Shown in pieces: positions 8,401-16,311 of a DNA stretch of 18,208 nucleotides. The notes beneath the pieces were generated by a model, which had not been told where the DNA came from, ran no database searches, and was given only the letters and a program-made list of their open reading frames with translations. This DNA is from Stramenopiles sp. TOSAG23-2 (Eukaryota > Sar): NCBI GenBank assembly GCA_900128395.1, contig LT649613.1:1-18208 (forward strand), given 5' to 3'. Numbering within the stretch: position 1 is the first letter of the stretch; each line of letters begins with the position of its first letter. The position numbers and the translations under genes were made by a program.

Positions 8401-10247
8401 GTAACAGATCTTTAGATGGTGCAATCATTGCAAAAAGCAATTTTGAAATTGCAGAAAATGCATTTGCTACTGCTGAATTTGAGCTGAAGGAGGAAACCAA
8501 GGAGTTTATACACATCAGTACTAAATATAGTCGTGTACTTGCTTCAGTAAAGGCTTTGAAGACCAAGATACAACAATTGACCGATGTAAGCGAAAAGCTT
8601 GATGCTGAACGTACTTCGTATGAATTGAAATATTCAAATGCAATTGCGGATCAGGAGGATGCTTTGGAGCAAAGGAAAAAATTGGCTGAAATTCAAGTAA
8701 ATCGTGCGACAAGTTTAGTATCTGATCAAGACGGTGTGATTTCAAATGCTGAGGAAGAAGAAGCAAGAAGTAGAAATACGATGGAGCGTGCAGAAAAACA
8801 ACGAAAGAAATTAGAGGAATTAAAAGCAAAAGCGGAAGGCAAAACGAATGAAGCGAAAGTTGCTCTAAAGAAACGTATTATTGATGCCGATGCATCGGCA
8901 AGATTTGCAGAAGTTGCAAAGGATCATTTGCACAACCTGGCACAAGCAATGTCATTTTTAGAGGTTCGTGAAAATCCAAATAAAGCACTTGCTGATTCTG
9001 AAGGTTTGGATGCTCAATTGAAAAAAATCAATGCAATGGAGGAGAAGGTGCATCCATCATTGAAACAGAAAGCAGCGGCTGGTGTTTCACCAAATGATGA
9101 AGAAAAAGAATTTATAAAAGCTGGTGATAAAGACGACTATTTAAGTGTCGTTTCTGCATTGCAAAACAGCCTAAAAGGTTTGAGCTCATTGAATTCCAAG
9201 ACATTAGCTAAAGTACAAGATAACGTTGAAGATGCGTTGACACAGGCGGAGGAAGACCAAAAGAATGCAAGGAGCGATTTAGCTGATGCTAAAGAAACGG
9301 CATTAACGGCAGAGAAAAGGCGTGCACCATTGTTGAAGGTGTTATCAAAGGCGCAACAGATGTTGAAAAATGTTAATGATATTAAAGTAACACCAAGTAC
9401 TAGGGCTATGTTGAACAAAAAGGCAGCTGACAAAATTGAGAGGCGCGAAGTAGACGTGAAACAACAAATACAACTACTCAACTCGACACTTGGAAATGAG
9501 ACAGTAGCATTAGCTAAAGTAAGAAAATTGTATGATCAACAGAAAAAAGTACATGAAAATGTCACATATATTTTCAACAAGGCAAAGAAGAAGCTTGATT
9601 CCGCTTCGTACAATAAAAAACGTGCTGAAATGGAAGTTATAATTAGGAAAAAAGATTTAGACATTGTTACTGATATGTTTAAGAAAGTATGCGATCGTGA
9701 GGAAGAAAAACCAAATGTTAGAATTACATTAGAACATAAATGTTGTCTTGCTTACGTTGTAGATTGTCCTGGAAATCGAACAAAATTCGTTGGATATACC
9801 AATCCAAAGCCGCAAGTGCCTGTGAATATGAGAGACGATCAGGAAACTCTTGTGAAGTTGAAACGTGAAGTAACACGTCTTCGCTTGATGAAGGAGGGTT
9901 TAAGTGAGGAAACAAAGGAGGCTTTAGCAAAGGCTGCAGCCGCAAATAAGAAAAAGGCCGAAGCTGAAAAAGAAGAAGAAGCAGAAAGCAAAAAATTACA
10001 ATTAGAAAAACAACAAGAAATAGTTAATGAAAATAAAGAGAAAAAAGAGGAGAAATTTAATGCACTAATGAATCCAAACAGTGCGTCAGGTGCTACAGGC
10101 GCTGCTTCAGGTGCTGCTTCAGGTGCTACAGGTAGCGATGAAAAGGAAAAGGAAAAGGATAATAAAGATAGTAAAACGACACTTTTGCAAGTTAGCTCAT
10201 CGAAGCTTCGTGGCAATTCTAAGAATATAAAAAATAGAAAAAAGTGA
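5427..10247 (+). CDS. Large secreted Thr/Gly-repeat and coiled-coil protein, family not recognised
   Basis: A 1606-residue single ORF starting at an ATG in good context (ACACCATGG). Residues 1-30 form a signal peptide with likely cleavage after Ser-Ser-Ala30, so the protein enters the secretory pathway. Then come: a collagen-like TGPTG segment (about 113-160); Cys165; a helical region (170-400); a second Thr/Gly/Ser-rich segment (about 410-557) that includes four exact VGTGST-type repeats; a small Cys knot-like motif C-x4-CC-x10-C (560-577); nearly continuous charged coiled coil (about 585-1420); Cys cluster 1422-1452 with CC; more coiled coil; a last GATGAASGA repeat (1553-1570); and a basic tail. 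Sequons NST, NET, NVT and NRT suit an extracellular protein. There is no membrane anchor after the signal. A surface, scale, wall or extrusive-organelle structural role is inference only. It is divergent from the V-ATPase gene and convergent with LRRC51. Confidence 0.9.
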   Translation: MGMYYKRGFNALAFVALTLVIASVLSISSAQHHSNLIYTTKGQHNIDKNNKTGSTGAAGLIGWFKSLHHKVVGQKVSVNLFGKSGGTGVGDGVLKSVSKKEIVVEYPKAPAATLPATGPTGPGTTGPTGLTGPTGTDFTGMFATAMTGATGISGLEAATGINLPCKDGKTKTKDIFEDVNDPKIVRLGSPTFKIMSDLKFLAERVTYTINRNKKMLSRKKDICAARADAIDNEMKRETNLIETTIGREEQARSKGKHVVSEYNEETPIIAEMNKAHNEAISAHGMTVSHLNYELKVMKTALDKIKRAKASVSSKKSTSTEAMTQFLEMVEERKSNIRSRVRDDDVDDEKVTDMFESLAGGPKAVEVPNVPKQQANIKSLNEKEDKEEEEEKDEEVVKPAKQILKKTRKTAATGPTGSGETGSTGGSSGTGSLAATAAADLDATAPTGIVSAASVAGDALAEETGGSDEETAEGSISTGGTGAGAETGSAKTGATGPIEETGAETGTAETGTTGASEKTGATGVGTGSTGVGTGSTGVGTGSTGVGTGSTGSATGTTSVACKGQACCEKGMIFKDGRCHIATPKEIEEAAEKEEEKEEEKSNSPMLTVEQRLEHAAKRDKGSEMRHETKTLREMVNTHSKMPVVKNDIDANGSLLSKTKRERQLLRKVASLEHLLNHYTPEAKKLELHLGRTDALLLHANDAEGKERLAKARDLAGKQLKELKAEIKHVNNLLFDARRALDFLHEKRSIRKKLNTGELHILKSVSPVLNVMEERILGHMELLRQHLKEENTNFEETTKMFESQMKPLLGPRKEEKKEVEGVNKEILNLRKMVRRVTRDRAEEERIGKMEMLECKDEIVKMTTRVGTLDDILDHLQETQLLVANKIAKLRFSWQRSLYRFKVATKSTKILGPTPFEDTPDKIKDGKMVKGTTQQLKNAMKTMYNEIIPPQQARLVNEESIPRDSVLRNVAKLDALISVEVDSGFETWKEAVDARNRSLDGAIIAKSNFEIAENAFATAEFELKEETKEFIHISTKYSRVLASVKALKTKIQQLTDVSEKLDAERTSYELKYSNAIADQEDALEQRKKLAEIQVNRATSLVSDQDGVISNAEEEEARSRNTMERAEKQRKKLEELKAKAEGKTNEAKVALKKRIIDADASARFAEVAKDHLHNLAQAMSFLEVRENPNKALADSEGLDAQLKKINAMEEKVHPSLKQKAAAGVSPNDEEKEFIKAGDKDDYLSVVSALQNSLKGLSSLNSKTLAKVQDNVEDALTQAEEDQKNARSDLADAKETALTAEKRRAPLLKVLSKAQQMLKNVNDIKVTPSTRAMLNKKAADKIERREVDVKQQIQLLNSTLGNETVALAKVRKLYDQQKKVHENVTYIFNKAKKKLDSASYNKKRAEMEVIIRKKDLDIVTDMFKKVCDREEEKPNVRITLEHKCCLAYVVDCPGNRTKFVGYTNPKPQVPVNMRDDQETLVKLKREVTRLRLMKEGLSEETKEALAKAAAANKKKAEAEKEEEAESKKLQLEKQQEIVNENKEKKEEKFNALMNPNSASGATGAASGAASGATGSDEKEKEKDNKDSKTTLLQVSSSKLRGNSKNIKNRKK
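6990..7073 (+). repeat. In-frame 21-bp minisatellite, four copies
   Basis: Four contiguous 21-base units (starts 6990, 7011, 7032, 7053) encode Gly-Val-Gly-Thr-Gly-Ser-Thr. Unit 1 differs from units 2-3 by one third-codon base (GGT for GGG) and unit 4 by its last base (ACA for ACT). Such near identity at silent sites points to recent expansion, so copy number may vary between individuals. Confidence 0.95.
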
Positions 10248-10445
10248 GAGAGCACATTTAAATTTAAAATATGATACGAACGTACGAAGTATTTTTTATT
10301 TTTACGTGTTATTTTATACGACGTATCACATTGATATGCATATTTTTTATTCTCGTATAATATACGTATATATAATATAATATAATATATTACTCGTAAT
10401 TTTCTTTCTCCCCTTTTTGAAAAACTTCACATATGTTCTTCTTCT
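10248..10445. other. Short convergent spacer with TACTCGTAAT motif
   Basis: A very AT-rich 198-base spacer between two convergent stop codons. It carries TACTCGTAAT at 10391-10400 and further TACGA/TCGTA pentamers near 10272, 10282, 10317 and 10353. It must contain the 3' ends of both flanking transcripts. Confidence 0.6.
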
Positions 10446-11273
10446 TTAATACCCTCCTTCTTCTTTGCGTTGTTTGTTACGTAAACGTCGTTCCATCCAT
10501 ACTTTTGCTTGGTTACGATCTTGTAAAGTTATTGGTGTAAAATCCAACTGTTTTAATGTTGGTAACATGTATGTAACATACTTTCGATAGTTTTTCTTTT
10601 CTTCAATTGGATTACCATGTAATGTTAATTTTTGTATTTCTTTCAAATTTTTTAAACGTTTGATGTCTTGCAAATTGCCAATTTTGTTTCCGTGAAGGTA
10701 CAAAACTCGTATTTTATCATATTTTTCCAAACAAGAGCCTATTGTTTGCAACATATTAAACGAGCAATCTAAAAATTGCAAATCAGTGCTTTTAACAGTC
10801 TCGCTATCAATTGCATTTTTAAGCGCTTCATCAAAACCAACCCATGTATTTATTTCATTGTTGTTGAATTTTATGCTTCGTACTTGTTCCTTTAAATATA
10901 ACTTTGGTCCACTTGGTTTTTTGCGTGTTTTCTTTTTCTCTGCTTGTTCACCTTCTTCCCCGCTGTTATTGTTATTACCTACATTGTTTTCATTATTATT
11001 ATTGTTTTTGATGTTGTCTTTCGCTTTCTTTTCCTCGTTAGATATCCCTTCTTTCTCATTTCCTTCATCTTCATTCTCAGCCTCTTTTTGCACATGTTTA
11101 GCTTCCATCTTCTTCCTCATCTCTTCCAAAGCAGCCGCTTCTTTTGCTTTTGTCCATGGCTCCTCTTCTAAGACTTCTGAAAAAGATTTCATTTCTTTCC
11201 ACCCATAGTCCAGAGGTGAACCAGTGACGTTTGCACATAAATTATTACCGACTTTATATGTATGGCCCGACAT
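10446..11273 (-). CDS. LRRC51: Leucine-rich repeat protein, LRRC51 family
   Basis: The match to LRRC51 is along the chain. An N-terminal SPLDYGWKEM...EEEPW motif (residues 19-40) corresponds to the family's PLDYSF...NEEP motif. Then come four or so LRRs: QVRSIKFNNNEINTW (129-144), LQFLDCSFNMLQTIG (165-179), IRVLYLHGNKIGNL (188-201) and IQKLTLHGNPIEEKKNYRKYV (213-233), followed by the LRR cap MLPTLKQLDFTPITLQDRNQA. The family is usually about 190 residues; this copy has 275 because of a Glu/Lys/Asn-rich insert at about 45-118 with Asn runs. LRRC51 is small, lacks catalytic residues and, to my knowledge, is found mainly in ciliated organisms, suggesting a flagellar scaffold. The start ATG at 11273 precedes the conserved motif by 18 codons. 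Confidence 0.88.
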   Translation of the reverse strand: MSGHTYKVGNNLCANVTGSPLDYGWKEMKSFSEVLEEEPWTKAKEAAALEEMRKKMEAKHVQKEAENEDEGNEKEGISNEEKKAKDNIKNNNNNENNVGNNNNSGEEGEQAEKKKTRKKPSGPKLYLKEQVRSIKFNNNEINTWVGFDEALKNAIDSETVKSTDLQFLDCSFNMLQTIGSCLEKYDKIRVLYLHGNKIGNLQDIKRLKNLKEIQKLTLHGNPIEEKKNYRKYVTYMLPTLKQLDFTPITLQDRNQAKVWMERRLRNKQRKEEGGY

Positions 11274-11963
11274 GGGGTTTTTGTTTTACAGTGAATACGA
11301 GCAATTAACGATATCTTCTCTTTAAGAACAAAGGTTTTTAAAAGTATTTGATTTGTAGTTTTTCTATCATCTATAGTGTATATGTATATAACTATATCGT
11401 GTATATTTAATTTTAGTTTATTTTAGTTTATGTTATACATATATTATTCATTACTAAAAACGCACCATACCAGCGTAATAATATTATGTGCTTATAGTGC
11501 TTAAGTTAATACAAGCGAGAGAGAGGTAGTTTTTCTTGTTATTGTTATATTTATTTCATTTATGCCCGTTTTGTAACAGTATATGTGACATACCAGGAGT
11601 AATGCCTTAGATTACCCAGAGTATAATATATAGAAGTATGCACGAAGATCCGTTTCCATCACATCCATCATCATGATACCACACATCATATAGTAGTATA
11701 CCATAGTGTTATTATATAATGTTACATAGAATAGCAATATAAATATATATAATAATTATACATTCTTTACATTTATCATAGATAGAATAGCTATATATAT
11801 ATATACAAGCTATATAAAATATATATCACTATCCGCTGCACACATATTCCTTTAACATTCATAACAATAGAAAAAAGAGACTCAGGTAGAAAGAGAGAAA
11901 TACAATTGTAACTAGTATCTTGTAATTTACTAGAATATATATATATATATATATATATTAATA
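11274..11963. other. Divergent spacer, presumed bidirectional promoter region
   Basis: This 690-base AT-rich region lies between the start codons of LRRC51 and the 480-residue protein. I see no gene. It contains GTAAT-GCCTTAG-ATTAC (a small 5-pair hairpin near 11600), a tiny ORF of 12 codons at 11639-11677, and a (AT)n run that reaches within a few bases of the downstream ATG. Confidence 0.5.
11935..11959. repeat. (AT)n run directly before a start codon
   Basis: About twelve AT units end four bases before the ATG at 11964, so the tract very probably lies in the 5' untranslated leader of that gene. Confidence 0.9.
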
Positions 11964-13406
11964 ATGGATAAAGAATATGTACCACCTTCGACAAAAGACA
12001 TTGCTGATTGGTCGAAATCTTGCATTGGAATTTTAGAATTGACTGAGACGATGGGGAAAACAATAGATGATACACTAAATACGATGAAATCTGATAGGGA
12101 TAGAGTAAGACGTCGTAGAGATTTCATTTTAAATAAATATCAAGATACAGAAGTTACCTTAGATAAAACACTTGCCGCTTTACCAACTGATTTGACTGAA
12201 TATAAAAAATTATTAACAAAGAAAGATTCTATGAAAGCAGCAGAAGAACAACAACGAAAATTACTAGGCTTAACAAGAGATGCCGATGATGACACCTTAG
12301 TTGAAGAAAGTACGCGTAGGTTAAGGGCTTATTTATCTGGTGAAACAGATGAAGCACCAAAAAGTCAATTGTTAGAGTTAAATATGGAAGATATTGACAA
12401 GGTGACTAATAATAATAATAATAATAATAATACGACAGATTCGTTGTCAAATGCTAATGCTAACAATAACAATAATAATAATGGTAAAAAAGAAGAAGAA
12501 GAAGAAGGGGAAACAAAAGAATCTGTCATTGACACACAAGGTAAAATAGAAAATAATGACAATAATGGGGGGGAAAATAACAATAATGATAATGAAGGTA
12601 GTAAAAAAAATACTTCTACTAAAAGTAAAAAAAAAGGTAGAGGGAAAAAAAGTAAAAAGAAAATGAAAAGTAGTAGGAAAGTAGGACCTTTAAGTCCAAT
12701 AAGAGAAAACAAAATAAAACAACAGCCAGCAGCACATGATAGATTATTAGCTATCCTTCAACAGGAAGAAGAGCGAGATGTCTTTCGTGCTCAAACATTA
12801 AAAGCATTGGAGGTCAATAACCCAGAACGGATCGAAGAAATGAAGCGTATATTTGCAAAGGAAAGACGGGAGGCAAATAAAGTTATGGAACAAATATTAA
12901 GTGATTTTAAACCAAGTAAAAGAAAATCTGAGCCAGTTACTCCATTGTCTTCAAAAGAACGACGAGAGAAATACAATATATCGACGCCAAAGAGTACTAG
13001 AAATAGTAGCAACAAAGGTGGCAAATCTTTTTTTCCATCGCCAAAATCATCAAATTCATCCATTAGAGGTCAGAGTGGTGGCTTTAGAGGGACAATGTCC
13101 GCACCTAGCATCACACAAGCAGCACATAGTAGGAAAAAACATAAACCGTTTAAAGCTAAAAATATGATGCCAGGATCATTTGCACCACCGAGTCCACCAA
13201 ATCTTCCTGATAATATTGATAAAAAATTAATTGATTTACATGGTGAACAAGCACGTACAGATCCAATTGATGGTTCCTCGATTGATCGTGGTGTTAAGGA
13301 TTTAATACATGATCATTCAACTCAAGTAGATCTGAATTTTCCTGATTTAGAAATGTATAGACGAAGTTACCATGATCGTGCAAAATGGAATGAGCCGAAG
13401 TATTGA
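11964..13406 (+). CDS. Unrecognised 480-residue, mostly disordered basic protein
   Basis: I do not recognise a family. There is no signal peptide or membrane segment. Residues 1-128 are predicted helical and charged (for example DRDRVRRRRDFILNKY at about 45-59). Residues 149-211 are Asn- and Glu-rich low complexity with eight consecutive AAT codons at 12408-12431. A Lys/Arg cluster (about 215-238, KSKKKGRGKKSKKKMK) looks like a nuclear or nucleic-acid or tubulin-binding patch. A second helical segment spans about 257-315. The C-terminal part is Ser/Pro-rich with several Ser-Pro or Thr-Pro sites (LSPI, VTPL, STPK, PSPK, PSPP), typical of proline-directed kinase targets, and ends with a Tyr-rich SYHDRAKWNEPKY tail. 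The ATG at 11964 is the first in frame. It is divergent from LRRC51, so co-expression is possible but not shown. Confidence 0.85.
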   Translation: MDKEYVPPSTKDIADWSKSCIGILELTETMGKTIDDTLNTMKSDRDRVRRRRDFILNKYQDTEVTLDKTLAALPTDLTEYKKLLTKKDSMKAAEEQQRKLLGLTRDADDDTLVEESTRRLRAYLSGETDEAPKSQLLELNMEDIDKVTNNNNNNNNTTDSLSNANANNNNNNNGKKEEEEEGETKESVIDTQGKIENNDNNGGENNNNDNEGSKKNTSTKSKKKGRGKKSKKKMKSSRKVGPLSPIRENKIKQQPAAHDRLLAILQQEEERDVFRAQTLKALEVNNPERIEEMKRIFAKERREANKVMEQILSDFKPSKRKSEPVTPLSSKERREKYNISTPKSTRNSSNKGGKSFFPSPKSSNSSIRGQSGGFRGTMSAPSITQAAHSRKKHKPFKAKNMMPGSFAPPSPPNLPDNIDKKLIDLHGEQARTDPIDGSSIDRGVKDLIHDHSTQVDLNFPDLEMYRRSYHDRAKWNEPKY

Positions 13407-13789
13407 TGAGATTGATGAGAGAGACCCATGTGTTACAGTTTTCTTATTTTATTAATACTGTATATAAATAGAGAGTTTTCGCAGAGAGGGAGAAGGGAGA
13501 ATAAAAGTACTCGTAATAATATTTTTTAAGGTTAAACAATATTATTCTTAAATTATATATGTTAGCCGAAAGAGAGTCTGACGACGAGCTAACTGGCTAG
13601 AGCCGCCTTCAGTTCAGTTCAGCCGCCTGGTCAGCACTTCACAATATATTCGTATCAAGATAGAATCTCGGGCTACGTCTCAATCAACACACACGCAATG
13701 TATCTAAATATTTATATTGATCTTTAAGTTTTCTTTTTTATATTTTTAAATATAAAAGTAATATTGACACACACCCCCAATTTATTTCT
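13407..13789. other. Convergent spacer with a GC-richer island
   Basis: A 383-base spacer between convergent stop codons. TACTCGTAAT is at 13508-13517. A purine run (GAGAGGGAGAAGGGAG) is near 13484. A GC-richer island occupies about 13561-13690. No ORF of note. Confidence 0.55.
13561..13640. other. GC-rich island with hairpin and 20-bp direct repeat
   Basis: GTTAGC (13561-13566) pairs perfectly with GCTAAC (13588-13593). AGCCGCCT occurs at 13601-13608 and again at 13621-13628, heading two adjacent 20-base units; the first unit contains a short TTCAG tandem. In this AT-rich spacer the composition is unusual, and a small structured RNA or a 3' UTR element is possible. No known RNA family was recognised. 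Confidence 0.3.
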
Positions 13790-14596
13790 TTAAGCCCACG
13801 CTCTAGCAGGTTGATATTGTGCAAACCAACTACGTATCATATATGCTTGACCTGAACTTACAATCAATAATATTAACGTTTCCACTAAAGTTAAATACAT
13901 GACCCGCGAATTATTACTTTCTCCTGTGTTCCTATTAGCTTCTTCCCTATAATGCATGTAATTAGCTTCCGTTTCAATCTTTTGTAATAAATCTTCCAAA
14001 TTTTGCAATGAACCTTTGATTGGAATCGTATCGGTAACTTCAGCAGGACGCTTTTTCTTATCTTTTAAGCTTTCCTTTTCAGATTTTTTTGGTGTGCTAC
14101 CTGCATGTGCTTTCTCAGCACTTTCACGAAAATGTAATTCAAAGGCAACAACTTTGGCTCCCTTACTAAGTGGGGTTGTAATATCTAAACGGTGAGTTGG
14201 AACGGCATGTACATCTACTCCAGTAGCAGGTGGCGTTGGGCGATTATCGAAGCAAAAGCTGTATTCCCCTCCTTGTTCAGTAACGAAATCCAAATGTTGC
14301 ATTTCTGGTATGTCTCTGAACGTTTTTACATGAACCGTACGTGCACCTTCTGCCCTAACTTGATGCATATCATATGAATGTTGTACTATTAACCGAATAT
14401 CTAAGCTACCACCATCTACCACAACCGCGGTTGCCCGTACTGGCACACGCTCTTCAAGCACCTCATAGAAACAATCTACAGCACCACTTTTTACAACTTC
14501 GTTGAACCAATGTGATTGTCCATTACATAGTATTGCAAACGTACTTGCAAAAACGACGAAGAACGTAGTGCAAAGTACAAAATTATTTTTCAACAT
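13790..14596 (-). CDS. p24/TMED family cargo receptor (emp24/gp25L, GOLD domain)
   Basis: p24 proteins are type I membrane proteins that sort cargo between ER and Golgi in COPII and COPI vesicles. The layout is diagnostic. A signal peptide covers residues 1-26. A GOLD beta-sandwich with the conserved Cys pair follows: Cys42 in AVDCFYEV and Cys115 in YSFCFDN. A coiled stem (about 186-225) ends in a membrane-proximal block. One membrane helix spans about 231-252 and a short cytosolic tail follows. At 268 residues it is longer than the usual 200-230, because a Lys/Glu-rich insert (about 155-182) lies between GOLD and stem. The tail (RSWFAQYQPARAWA) lacks the usual di-phenylalanine and C-terminal di-lysine signals, retaining only Trp-Phe. 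The ATG at 14596 is immediately followed by the signal peptide. Confidence 0.9.
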   Translation of the reverse strand: MLKNNFVLCTTFFVVFASTFAILCNGQSHWFNEVVKSGAVDCFYEVLEERVPVRATAVVVDGGSLDIRLIVQHSYDMHQVRAEGARTVHVKTFRDIPEMQHLDFVTEQGGEYSFCFDNRPTPPATGVDVHAVPTHRLDITTPLSKGAKVVAFELHFRESAEKAHAGSTPKKSEKESLKDKKKRPAEVTDTIPIKGSLQNLEDLLQKIETEANYMHYREEANRNTGESNNSRVMYLTLVETLILLIVSSGQAYMIRSWFAQYQPARAWA

Positions 14597-15137
14597 CTTA
14601 TTTTAAATATATGTATGTGTAGATTAACGATTAATGAAAGGTTTATGTTTGATTGATCTTCTTCCTCAATAATATATATAGCAGAGACAATTAAATTATT
14701 TATATATAAATCTAATAAAATATATTTAAATTCATCATCATCAATTCATTTTTCATCAATTATTCTTCTAATAATAATAATACCATGTACATTATTTTAT
14801 ATCACTGGATAGCACTATACTACATACAGTATCTATACTGTGGTATTTACTGTATTTGAATTTTTTAGCCACAAAAAATAAATAAATTATTTACCAGAGT
14901 TTACCTATTATAATATATTATCATAGGTATAATAAATATTACTATATCCATATACTAGCACGTACGAGATGATGGAATATACCATATTTACAGTATTTTT
15001 CACTTTTACTTTGTTCAAAAAGAGAGCTTTGTTTCCCGTTAGGATTTTTAAGGGGTTTTAGAAAACAAACACAACCATCAGCAGAGAGATTCTCTCTCGA
15101 AAGAACACCCTGTGTGGGAACACACATACACATATAT
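14597..15137. other. Tandem spacer: 3' flank of TMEM223-like gene and promoter of p24
   Basis: A 541-base AT-rich gap between two minus-strand genes. The right part (about 14960-15130) is GC-richer and should be the 3' UTR of the upstream gene. It holds two inverted repeats: AGAGAGA-T-TCTCTCT at 15083-15097 and TGTGTG-GGAA-CACACA at 15111-15126. TACGAG occurs at 14964. A 71-codon frame on the minus strand here overlaps the preceding CDS end and is not convincing. The left part is featureless AT-rich sequence. Confidence 0.5.
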
Positions 15138-15902
15138 TTATATACATGATAATTCATATAAATCTTTCAGATGATCTTCATTTGCATATTCAAGTTGTAA
15201 TGCATATAAGCTTCCACTAAAATGTTTGATGTATAGAAATCCAGGTAATGGAGCAGATTTAGTATTTTGAAATGGATCGATCATTTCTGATATCTTATAT
15301 TCCTTGATATTATAACCAAGTAATCCTATTGTAGTGAATTCAACTTTATCGATCTTGGTATCCTGGCGTATTTCAACAACAATTGAACGTGTTACCATAT
15401 GAACACCAAATAATACAATACCTGTCATTCCTAATGCTAGTCCTGACATGCCTAAACGTTCCATCATATTTATTGGTTCAGACGTATACATAAGATATGC
15501 ACTCATTGCAGCGGAAGAATAAAATTGAAAAACAGAAAGTATACCACCAACTCTCCAATATTTCATTTGTTCCTTTGCATTGAAAATTACATGTTCTTGT
15601 CCTAATTCAGCTTCAATTAGATTATCATTTTTATCAATCTCAGTAGAAAAGAAATACTTATTAAAACCTCTATTACTACCGTTATTTTTCGTTTGTTTGT
15701 TGTTGCTTAAATAAAATTGGTTCTTCTTATTATTATTAATAATATTATTACATTGTTTTATCCATAGTACATTTGGTGTTGTATTTGTTTTTTCATTCCA
15801 TCCGTACTTGTTATTGCTGCTGTTGAATGATGTAGAGAAATATATTTTTTCAATGACTTTACTTTTTGGACATATAATTTTTTTAATTTGATTTAAGAAC
15901 AT
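15138..15902 (-). CDS. TMEM223/TMEM70-superfamily mitochondrial inner-membrane protein
   Basis: The 254-residue product has a basic, Asn/Lys-rich N-terminus without acidic residues in its first 17 positions (MFLNQIKKIICPKSK), which fits a mitochondrial targeting presequence. Two membrane helices follow at about 117-139 (YWRVGGILSVFQFYSSAA) and 149-170 (LGMSGLALGMTGIVLFG), joined by a short loop. A C-terminal soluble beta-rich domain (about 171-254) comes after SIVVEI. This plan of two helices and a small PH-like domain, with an F-x-A-KEQ-x-KYWR lead-in, is that of the TMEM70/TMEM186/TMEM223 group, which assists assembly of respiratory complexes; TMEM223 (complex IV) is my best guess by layout. 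The Asn-rich region 28-75 is low complexity. It lies head-to-tail with p24 and divergent from the next gene. Confidence 0.6.
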   Translation of the reverse strand: MFLNQIKKIICPKSKVIEKIYFSTSFNSSNNKYGWNEKTNTTPNVLWIKQCNNIINNNKKNQFYLSNNKQTKNNGSNRGFNKYFFSTEIDKNDNLIEAELGQEHVIFNAKEQMKYWRVGGILSVFQFYSSAAMSAYLMYTSEPINMMERLGMSGLALGMTGIVLFGVHMVTRSIVVEIRQDTKIDKVEFTTIGLLGYNIKEYKISEMIDPFQNTKSAPLPGFLYIKHFSGSLYALQLEYANEDHLKDLYELSCI

Positions 15903-16311
15903 GGTGGTGATATATATATATATGTATATATATATCGTGACCGAATATGATGATACTTTTTTCTGAATATTGTTATTATTTATAGCACTTTAGTTACATT
16001 GGCAACAACAACATGAGTGATGGAGAATGGTGTGGAATAAAAACAAAGCCAGCCCGGCCAGGACGATAAGGTGCTTTTATAAATGGTTCACTATTAATCA
16101 GGAAACAGAGAGACTCTTTTTAATGAACGACGGGAGTGCCCGCCGCCGGACGACGGTTACCAAATTATGAGATACCACCAAAAAACAATAAAAATTGTTG
16201 AGTTTTTTAAAATGGTAAAAGAATAACCAAAACAAAAAGAAAAAAAGACAAAGAGATGAATAATTTTAACAAAAGAAACAACAACAAACTGTACATTTAG
16301 AAAATTAGAAT
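15903..16311. other. Divergent spacer with AT microsatellite and two tiny ORFs
   Basis: A 409-base presumed promoter region. It holds an interrupted (TA)n run at 15910-15935, eight bases from the TMEM223-like start codon. Two complete tiny ORFs in locally GC-rich patches lie upstream of the 16312 gene: 16013-16069 (18 codons, MSDGEWCGIKTKPARPGR) and 16123-16170 (15 codons, MNDGSARRRTTVTKL). They may be upstream ORFs in the leader of that gene, or chance. The heptamer ACGACGG occurs twice, near 16127 and 16152. Confidence 0.4.

Noticed and set aside
14942-15157. 71-codon minus-strand ORF downstream of the TMEM223-like gene
   Set aside because: It overlaps the end of that CDS on the same strand and lies in its likely 3' UTR; its start has no distinct context and the product shows no domain.
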